Shown: positions 1 through 5,336 of the stretch, piece after piece
How positions within the stretch are numbered: position 1 is the first letter of the stretch
How the letters are laid out: every line of letters begins with the position of its first letter
Origin: Gammaproteobacteria bacterium UBA6173
GTDB lineage: Bacteria > Pseudomonadota > Gammaproteobacteria > Pseudomonadales > Pseudohongiellaceae
Direction of reading: 5' to 3'
Assembly: GCA_002422225.1 (NCBI GenBank)
Contig: DITX01000125.1
Location: 1 to 6,962, forward strand
DNA: 6,962 nt
Notes under the pieces: generated by a model
Database searches by the model: none
What the model was told of the DNA's origin: nothing
Seen by the model: the letters and a program-made list of their open reading frames with translations, nothing else
Translations under genes and position numbers: made by a program

Positions 1-543
1 GCGGCCAAAGCGCTGATTGGTTATCTACCCGAAGGTGCGCCCAGCTACCCCGACATGAGCGTGCTCGACTTCCTTGAGTTTATTGCTGATATCCGTGGCC
101 TGACCGGCGCGCATAAACAGCAGCGCATCGAAAAGGTCATTGATGACGTCGAGCTGTCCAGTGTCTGCCATCAAACCATCGAGACTCTGTCAAAAGGCTT
201 CAAGCGTCGTGTTGGTTTGGCACAAGCCATTTTGCACGATCCCAAAGTGTTGATTCTGGATGAACCCACCGATGGTCTCGATCCGAATCAAAAGCATCAT
301 GTGCGTAATCTGATTCGCAATCTGGCCAAGGACAAGATAGTGATAGTATCCACTCACATCCTTGAGGAAGTCAGCGCAGTCTGCACCAGAGCCATTATCA
401 TCAACCGGGGGCGCATTGTTGCTGACGGCGCACCTGCCGAACTGGAAGCACAAGCGCCTGCCGAATTTATGATCGAAACCCAGGCAGCGCCGGGCAGACT
501 GGAAGCCTTCTTCCGTAGCGTGACCGAACCGGGAGCAAAATAA
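1..543 (+). CDS. ABC transporter ATP-binding protein, GldA-like (5' end outside window)
   Basis: This is the nucleotide-binding subunit of an ABC-2 type exporter; it hydrolyses ATP on the cytoplasmic face of the inner membrane to drive the permease encoded next. The reading frame is open from base 1, so the ATG at 55 is internal: the preceding codons read IGYLPEGAPSYPD, the usual Q-loop region of GldA/NatA-type ATPases. Visible motifs are a signature loop LSKGFKRR (187-210), whose Lys replaces the usual Ser/Gly as is common in this subfamily, a Walker B and D-loop ILDEPTDGLDP (253-285), and an H-loop STHILEE (349-369, His at 355). Walker A lies upstream of the window. About 180 codons are seen, roughly the last 60% of a typical family member of about 310 residues. 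The stop is 2 bases before the permease start, so the two are cotranscribed. The family assignment is firm; the Gld subtype rests mainly on the two genes that follow. Confidence 0.93.
   Translation, partial: AAKALIGYLPEGAPSYPDMSVLDFLEFIADIRGLTGAHKQQRIEKVIDDVELSSVCHQTIETLSKGFKRRVGLAQAILHDPKVLILDEPTDGLDPNQKHHVRNLIRNLAKDKIVIVSTHILEEVSAVCTRAIIINRGRIVADGAPAELEAQAPAEFMIETQAAPGRLEAFFRSVTEPGAK
531..535 (+). promoter_or_regulatory. Ribosome binding site of the ABC-2 permease
   Basis: GGGAG lies inside the last codons of the ATPase gene, 10 bases before the ATG at 546. It is the only Shine-Dalgarno-like sequence close to that start and supports it. Its position inside the upstream gene suggests translational coupling of ATPase and permease. 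Confidence 0.55.
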
Positions 544-545
544 TC

Positions 546-1280
546 ATGGGAAAAACCGGCATAATTTTTAAGCGCGAACTTGCAGCCTATTTCAGCACTC
601 CGTTGGCGTATGTGTTTATTGTGATATTTCTGGTAATGAACGGTATTTTTACCTTTGACCTCGGCGGCTTTTTTATCCGGGGCCAGGCTGATCTGCAGCC
701 ATTTTTCAGCTTTCACCCGTGGCTGTATCTTTTTATGATTCCTGCGCTTGCCATGGGTTTGTGGGCCGATGAACGCAAATCTGGCACCATTGAATTGTTG
801 ATGACGTTGCCCATCCGGCTACGAGACGCCGTGCTGGGCAAATTCCTCGCAGCTTGGGTGCTTAGCGGCATTGCTTTACTGTTGACCTTCCCGATCTGGA
901 TCACCGTCAACTACCTGGGCTCCCCGGACAATGGGGTCATCCTGGCCGCCTATATTGGCAGCTGGCTGATGGCGGGTGGTTTTCTGGCGATCGGCTCCTG
1001 TATGTCCGCTCTTACCCGTAATGCGGTTATCGCGTTTATTCTCACAGTCTCCATTTGTTTCCTGTTTGTATCGTCTGGCTCACCGATTGTGCTGAACGCG
1101 TTTTCAGGCTGGGCGCCACAGATTCTGCTGGATGCGATTGCCACGCTGAGTTTTCTGACGCATTTTGATGCCATCAACAAGGGCGTGCTGGATATCCGGG
1201 ATCTGCTGTTTTTTACCGCGGTTATCACAGCCTGGCTGTTAGCCTCTGCCATTGTTATTGAAATCAAAAAAGCAAACTAG
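546..1280 (+). CDS. ABC-2 type transporter permease, GldF-like
   Basis: This is the 244-residue integral membrane subunit of the transporter, expected to pair with the ATPase just upstream. Hydrophobic stretches give about six membrane helices, near residues 20-36, 57-73, 100-120, 131-152, 159-176 and 220-239. Between helices 2 and 3 lies WADERKSGTIELLMTLPI (residues 73-90), the cytoplasmic segment typical of ABC-2/GldF permeases that is thought to contact the ATPase. The N-terminus (FKRELAAYFSTPLAYVF) also fits the family, and the length is normal. The start follows the ATPase stop by 2 bases and has GGGAG 10 bases upstream. The gene ends 9 bases before the GldG-like gene, so the three form one operon. 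The class is sure; the substrate is unknown. In Flavobacterium, GldA, GldF and GldG are linked to gliding, but that role should not be carried over to a proteobacterium. Confidence 0.92.
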   Translation: MGKTGIIFKRELAAYFSTPLAYVFIVIFLVMNGIFTFDLGGFFIRGQADLQPFFSFHPWLYLFMIPALAMGLWADERKSGTIELLMTLPIRLRDAVLGKFLAAWVLSGIALLLTFPIWITVNYLGSPDNGVILAAYIGSWLMAGGFLAIGSCMSALTRNAVIAFILTVSICFLFVSSGSPIVLNAFSGWAPQILLDAIATLSFLTHFDAINKGVLDIRDLLFFTAVITAWLLASAIVIEIKKAN

Positions 1281-1283
1281 GAG
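1279..1283 (+). promoter_or_regulatory. Ribosome binding site of the GldG-like gene
   Basis: AGGAG overlaps the permease stop codon (TAG at 1278-1280) and sits 6 bases before the ATG at 1290. It is the strongest Shine-Dalgarno sequence seen in the window and fixes the start of the GldG-like gene. Confidence 0.8.
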
Positions 1284-1289
1284 CTGGCC

Positions 1290-3188
1290 ATGAACAAAAA
1301 AGCATTATTTTCGAATGCCGGCCTTGCATTGACTGCTCTGGGCCTGCTGATCACGGTGGTCATTATCAGTCTGTTGCCCAGAATACGCATCGACTTGACC
1401 GAAGACAGTCTGTACACACTCAGCGATGCCACACGTGACATCTTGGCCAATCTGGAGCGCCCCGTAGAGTTGACCTTCTTTTATTCAGAAGAATCTGTGG
1501 CTGAAGTGCCTCAGGTACGCGCCTATGGCCTGCGCGTACAGGAAATGCTGCGCGAAATGGTGATCGCCAGCAACGGCAACCTCAGCTTTGAGATTGTTGA
1601 CCCTGCGCCCTTTTCAGAAGATGAAGATCGTGCGACAGCATATGGTATTCAGGCCGTGCCATTGGCTGCAGGTCGTGAAGCCGTCTATTTTGGTGTGGTC
1701 GCAACCGACCCTGCCACGCAGACAGAGGAAAATGCTGGCGTTTATCAGGCCATCCCGCTCGTGCGCCCGGATCAGGAAGAGTTTCTGGAGTATGAGTTTG
1801 CGCGCCTGATTACGCGCACCCTGGACCCGGACCCGACCATCATCGGCTTACTGACGTCGCTGGAAATCGACGGGGGTTTTAACGCCTCACTGCAACAAGC
1901 CACTCGCGCCTGGGCTGTGATGGATACCGTGCGCTATATGTATGATGTTCAACGCATCGCAAGCACGGCGGCCAGCATCGACAGTGCCATTGATATTCTG
2001 CTGATTGTACATCCGCAGGAACTGCCTGCGCAGACTCTGTATGCGATCGACCAGTTTGTGATGCGTGGCGGGCGCGCACTGATTTTTGTTGATCCAAACT
2101 CCGATACACAAACACAGATTGCAATGAATACGGGTGATTTCCGCGATTCCATGAGTTCAGATTTACCCGGCTTGTTGCAGGCCTGGGGCGTGCAGTACGA
2201 CGCCACCCAAGTGGTCACCGATCAGGAACGCGCGCTGTATGTCACCCTGCAGCCTGGCCAGCGCCCAGTGGCTCACCTGGGCATGATGGGTGTGCAGCGG
2301 GATGGGTTTGCCAATGACATCGTCAGCGGACAGTTACAGGTCATGAACATGTCGTCTGCCGGCGCGCTGTCCAAAGCAGATGGCAGCCTGACCACGTTTG
2401 AACCGCTGATTCAAACCAGCAACAACACCATGATGATGGGCACTGCATTTTTCAGCGAAATGGGTGACCCGACACTGCTGCTGGATGAGTTTGTCTCTGA
2501 AGAGCAAACGCGCTTCCTCGCTGCGCGCGTGTCTGGCCGATCGGTGTCTGCCTTCCCCGATGGCCCGCCGGTAGCTGACAACAATGCCAATACTGCTGAG
2601 ACCACTTCTGCAGACACTCACCTGAGTGAATCACTCGGTGATATTGGTGTGATTGTGGTTGCAGACTCCGACGTCCTTGCCGATCGCATGTGGGCACAAT
2701 CACAGCAGGTTCTGGGTCAACGGGTCATCAATGCTTTTGCAAGCAACGGTGATTTTGTGATCAACGCGTTGGACAACCTGAGTGGCAGCACCGCGTTGAT
2801 CAATATCCGCAGCCGTGGCCGTTATGCACGTCCCTTCACCCGCGTGATTGATTTGCAGCGGGCTGCCGATGAACGTTTGCGTGCAGAAGAAACCAATTTG
2901 CTGCAACGCCTGTCTGAAACCGAGCAGCAACTCACCGCGCTAAACCAGAACAATGGCGGCACCATCAGTCCTGAACAGAATGCAGAAATTGAGCGTTTTA
3001 TCCAGGTACAAACGGATACTCGCCGCGCACTCAGGGATGTGCAATTTCAGTTAAATGCTGAGATTGACCGCTTGGGCACTACCTTAAAGTTCATCAATAC
3101 TGCGCTGATTCCAGGCCTGCTGGTAATTGCGGCACTGGCACTGGCATGGATCAGAAGTCGGCGACGTAAGCTGGCGGTGCGCCAGTAA
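1290..3188 (+). CDS. GldG-like ABC transporter auxiliary protein
   Basis: This 632-residue membrane-anchored protein acts as the accessory subunit of the ABC-2 transporter. A short Lys-containing N-terminus is followed by one membrane helix (about 9-29). Next comes the family hallmark RIDLTEDSLYTLSDATRDIL (about 32-51), as in GldG/ABC_transp_aux proteins. A large domain follows, containing stretches such as DILLIVHPQELPAQTLYAIDQFVMRGGRALIFVDP (about 235-270). Near residues 520-600 is a charged, Leu- and Gln-rich coiled-coil segment, then a second membrane helix (about 605-621) and an Arg/Lys-rich tail. By the positive-inside rule both ends are cytoplasmic and about 575 residues are periplasmic. 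AGGAG 6 bases before the ATG supports the start. It is the last gene of the operon here; the DUF4340 protein that often follows GldG in proteobacteria is absent. The domain's biochemical role is not known; binding of the exported substrate or of the cell wall is only a guess. Confidence 0.92.
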   Translation: MNKKALFSNAGLALTALGLLITVVIISLLPRIRIDLTEDSLYTLSDATRDILANLERPVELTFFYSEESVAEVPQVRAYGLRVQEMLREMVIASNGNLSFEIVDPAPFSEDEDRATAYGIQAVPLAAGREAVYFGVVATDPATQTEENAGVYQAIPLVRPDQEEFLEYEFARLITRTLDPDPTIIGLLTSLEIDGGFNASLQQATRAWAVMDTVRYMYDVQRIASTAASIDSAIDILLIVHPQELPAQTLYAIDQFVMRGGRALIFVDPNSDTQTQIAMNTGDFRDSMSSDLPGLLQAWGVQYDATQVVTDQERALYVTLQPGQRPVAHLGMMGVQRDGFANDIVSGQLQVMNMSSAGALSKADGSLTTFEPLIQTSNNTMMMGTAFFSEMGDPTLLLDEFVSEEQTRFLAARVSGRSVSAFPDGPPVADNNANTAETTSADTHLSESLGDIGVIVVADSDVLADRMWAQSQQVLGQRVINAFASNGDFVINALDNLSGSTALINIRSRGRYARPFTRVIDLQRAADERLRAEETNLLQRLSETEQQLTALNQNNGGTISPEQNAEIERFIQVQTDTRRALRDVQFQLNAEIDRLGTTLKFINTALIPGLLVIAALALAWIRSRRRKLAVRQ

Positions 3189-3212
3189 GGCATACTCACC
3201 AACAAGGTCGGA

Positions 3213-4538
3213 TTAATCTTTGATCGGTAAAAACACAGTGACCCGGGTACCTTTACCCGGTGCACTGTCGATATCCATGCGCCCGCCATGCGCTTCTGCA
3301 ATCAGGTTGCACAGATACAAACCCAATCCGAATCCACCGGTATTACGCTGACGCGCACTGTCCACACGGTAAAACGGTTCGCGCACGTGTTTCAGATGCT
3401 CTTCAGAGATACCTTCACCCTGATCAATGACACTGAGCTCAGCCTCTGAGTCCGTAAAACCGACTTTGATGGTAATCGGGCGGTTCTGGCCGTGACGCAT
3501 GGCGTTATTCACGATATTGGCCAACAGCAAACGCACTCTTAACTTATCGATATGCATGGCCCGGTCGTGCTCCGGCACATCAATCAACAAACCACCATCA
3601 TAGTTTTGATATTGCTGAGCCAACATCTGCACGTAATCAGCAAAGTCGACATCGTCCTGAATCAGCGCGGAGTGTTGTGTGCTCAAACGCTCCGCTTCAA
3701 TCAGGTCTGAAATCAACAGATCAATCTCATTGATATCATCGCGCAGGGTTTCACGCAGTACGCTGTCTTCCATAAACTCAAGCTGCAACTTGGCGCGCGT
3801 CACCGGTGTTCTCAGTTCGTGACTGATTGCCAGCAACAACTGGCGCTTGGCCTCCAGCATAGACTGCAAGGAATCCGCCATATGGTTCACACTTTCTGTC
3901 AATTCACCCAACTCGTCTGTCCGGGTCACTTCTACCCGGTAGCTCAGATCGCCGGCACAGATTCTTTCGGCACCTTGTCGTAGTCGGCGCACCGGATCCA
4001 TCAAACGGCGAACTAACCAGTAGTTTGAAAACAGAATAAAAATCGCAAACCCAAGCCCGACATACACTACAGCATAGTCATAATCACTGAGCGACGGCGC
4101 TTTGCGGTTCAGAAAGTATTCATAACCACCGCGTGCCACCCGAATGACCTGCTCATTGCCCACCGCCATCATTTGCGCTTCGTCTGATAATGTTCGCACA
4201 AATACTGCGCTGTAAACGTCCAGATCAGATTGATCGTCAGACTGCCAGTTAATGTGTGGACTGCGGATGATAATGGTCAGGGAAAGATCTCTGGCAAGGC
4301 CTTCAGCGCGTTGCAGATCAGGCGGTATACCAATCGCATCGACTAACAACCTGACATTATCGAGGTAAAAAACCGGCAAAGGATTCAAACGTTCACGACG
4401 CCAGTTCTGATCAATCTGGCGAAGTGATATGGAAATTACAATTAAAAACAGGATGACGGTCGCACTGAAAATCAGAAACAATCTGAGGAACAAGGATTTA
4501 GGACGGGGGACGGACGGCGCTTGTTCCAAAGCACTCAT
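3213..4538 (-). CDS. Sensor histidine kinase (HAMP, HisKA, HATPase_c)
   Basis: This 441-residue inner-membrane sensor autophosphorylates on His and passes the phosphate to the response regulator encoded just upstream. From the N-terminus it has a membrane helix (about 17-38), a periplasmic domain (about 41-155) matching no sensor fold I recognise, a second helix (about 156-175), and a HAMP domain (about 176-228, with DPVRRL and DELGEL). A dimerisation domain follows with AISHELRTPVTRAKLQLEF, phosphoacceptor His240. The ATPase domain carries an N box (NIVNNAMRH, 341-349), G1 (DQGEGI, 372-377) and G2 (GGFGLGLYL, 401-409). All catalytic motifs are intact. I chose the ATG at 4538, which overlaps the regulator's stop as ATGA; an earlier ATG at 4574 would add 12 residues inside the regulator gene. 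No good Shine-Dalgarno is seen, so translation probably depends on coupling. The overall type resembles CpxA/RstB kinases; the signal is unknown. Confidence 0.95.
   Translation of the reverse strand: MSALEQAPSVPRPKSLFLRLFLIFSATVILFLIVISISLRQIDQNWRRERLNPLPVFYLDNVRLLVDAIGIPPDLQRAEGLARDLSLTIIIRSPHINWQSDDQSDLDVYSAVFVRTLSDEAQMMAVGNEQVIRVARGGYEYFLNRKAPSLSDYDYAVVYVGLGFAIFILFSNYWLVRRLMDPVRRLRQGAERICAGDLSYRVEVTRTDELGELTESVNHMADSLQSMLEAKRQLLLAISHELRTPVTRAKLQLEFMEDSVLRETLRDDINEIDLLISDLIEAERLSTQHSALIQDDVDFADYVQMLAQQYQNYDGGLLIDVPEHDRAMHIDKLRVRLLLANIVNNAMRHGQNRPITIKVGFTDSEAELSVIDQGEGISEEHLKHVREPFYRVDSARQRNTGGFGLGLYLCNLIAEAHGGRMDIDSAPGKGTRVTVFLPIKD
3229..3267 (-). terminator. Terminator-like hairpin plus T-run inside the 3' end of the kinase gene
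   Basis: An inverted repeat has 14-base arms at 3236-3249 and 3254-3267, with 12 of 14 positions paired (two adjacent mismatches) and a 4-base loop. Read on the minus strand, the stem is followed at once by TGTTTTT (3235-3229), the pattern of a Rho-independent terminator for the kinase transcript. It lies upstream of the kinase stop codon (3215-3213), so a transcript ending in the T-run would lack the stop. On the plus strand no T-run follows, so it is not a standard terminator for the GldG-like gene. The structure is visible; its function is inferred, and it could be a coincidence of coding sequence. Confidence 0.4.
4535..4538 (-). other. ATGA stop/start overlap joining regulator and kinase genes
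   Basis: On the minus strand the regulator ends CAA TGA and the kinase starts ATG AGT, sharing four bases. This arrangement is common in two-component operons and implies translational coupling, keeping the amounts of the two partners linked. It decides the kinase start, since no Shine-Dalgarno sequence stands out. Confidence 0.8.
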
Positions 4539-5236
4539 TGCAATTTGCCGACAAAGGTATAACCACGCCCCCACACTGTTTTAATAAACCGCGGGGTTTT
4601 TGAGGTGTCGTCCAATTTGTGGCGTAAACGGCTGACCAGTGTATCCACTGCACGTGAGAATAACTCGGCATCAATACCCCTGAGACGATTCATAAGTTCG
4701 TCGCGGGTAAACGTTTTGTTGGGTGATTGAATAAACAACACCAACAACTCGTACTCCATGGTGGTCAGCTCAATCAGCTTGCCATCCAAGTGTACGGTAC
4801 GTCGCGCGGCATCAACATCCAGACCCTCGATTTGAGGAAGATCACTGACCACACGATTATCATCACTGGCGCGGCGCAAGATATTGGTGATGCGTGCCAC
4901 CAATTCTCTGGGCTCAAACGGCTTGGGCAGATAATCATCTGCACCGAGCTCCAGCCCGACAATGCGGTCTGTTACTTCTCCATGCGCAGTCAACATCATG
5001 ATAGGCAGATGCCCAAATATGGCAGACTTGGCGCGAATTTCCCGGCAGATTTCAAAACCGTCTTTTTCCGGCAGCATCACATCAAGTATCAATAAATCCG
5101 GCTTTGAGCGCTTGAGCAGTTCAAAGCCCTTGCTTGGGGTGTGGGCAACCGTGACTTTCATGTCATAACGGTCCAGATACTGTGTTAGCAGCTGGCCAAG
5201 TTTTTCGTCGTCATCAATTATTAGTATCTGTTTCAT
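4535..5236 (-). CDS. OmpR/PhoB-family response regulator transcription factor
   Basis: This 233-residue cytoplasmic DNA-binding regulator is presumably phosphorylated by the kinase encoded directly downstream. The receiver domain (about 1-120) has the acidic cluster DDD at 8-10, phosphoacceptor Asp52 in LILDVMLPEKDG, Thr83 in MLTAHG and Lys105 in YLPKPF, so all the conserved switch residues are present. The C-terminal winged helix (about 135-230) shows LTTMEYELL, the recognition-helix region FSRAVDTLVSRLRHKL, and the wing IKTVWGRGYTF. I chose the ATG at 5236 because MKQILIIDDD is the normal receiver start. The frame stays open to an ATG at 5443, but that would add 69 residues unrelated to the family and overlap the yheS gene. 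No clear Shine-Dalgarno precedes 5236. Promoter signals probably lie in the 100-base divergent gap. The target genes are not revealed by the sequence. Confidence 0.95.
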   Translation of the reverse strand: MKQILIIDDDEKLGQLLTQYLDRYDMKVTVAHTPSKGFELLKRSKPDLLILDVMLPEKDGFEICREIRAKSAIFGHLPIMMLTAHGEVTDRIVGLELGADDYLPKPFEPRELVARITNILRRASDDNRVVSDLPQIEGLDVDAARRTVHLDGKLIELTTMEYELLVLFIQSPNKTFTRDELMNRLRGIDAELFSRAVDTLVSRLRHKLDDTSKTPRFIKTVWGRGYTFVGKLQ

Positions 5237-5291
5237 GCGACGGAGTGTACGAATTTGCTTGAGATAAATCAATCGGGCGACAGACTCTGGC

Positions 5292-5317
5292 GTATAATGC
5301 CGGCCTTTCATTGACAA
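5292..5317 (-). promoter_or_regulatory. Candidate promoter of the regulator/kinase operon
   Basis: On the minus strand TTGTCA (5317-5312) matches the -35 consensus at five of six bases and is followed after 14 bases by TTATAC (5297-5292), or after 15 bases by TATACG. The spacing is shorter than the ideal 17, so the call is weak, but nothing better precedes the regulator start. The predicted leader would be about 50 bases. Confidence 0.3.
5293..5298 (+). promoter_or_regulatory. Candidate -10 box (TATAAT) for yheS
   Basis: A perfect TATAAT lies 38 bases before the yheS ATG, which would give a leader of roughly 30 bases. No good -35 sits at 16-18 bases upstream and there is no TGn extension, so an activator or a weak promoter is possible. 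The same bases form part of the candidate -10 on the opposite strand. Confidence 0.4.
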
Positions 5318-5328
5318 ACAATCAAACA
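5315..5328. repeat. Short tandem repeat CAAACA-AT-CAAACA in the divergent intergenic region
   Basis: Two CAAACA copies start 8 bases apart (5315-5320 and 5323-5328), between the candidate -35 of the regulator operon and the yheS start. They could be half-sites for a DNA-binding protein, but the 8-base period differs from the 10-11 base spacing usual for OmpR/PhoB-type sites, so chance is as likely. Confidence 0.2.
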
Positions 5329-5336
5329 GAATCGGC

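Noticed and set aside
1265..1304. Ten-base direct repeat CAAAAAAGCA (1265-1274 and 1295-1304) and A6 runs near the permease/GldG junction as a frameshift site
   Set aside because: The runs are in frame as Lys-Lys codons, do not fit the X XXY YYZ slippery pattern, and both proteins have normal ends with a good AGGAG between them.
1588..1809. Small open frames within the larger genes on both strands
   Set aside because: They lie inside well-supported genes, show no recognisable protein motifs, and have no ribosome binding site or context of their own.
4539..4574. A longer kinase start at 4574
   Set aside because: It would overlap the regulator gene by about 40 bases; the ATG at 4538 gives the common ATGA overlap and a normal short cytoplasmic N-terminus before the first helix.
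5311..5316. Perfect TTGACA on the plus strand as a -35 box
   Set aside because: At 16-18 bases downstream there is only GC-containing sequence around the yheS start codon and no -10 box; the match is better explained by the opposite-strand TTGTCA or chance.
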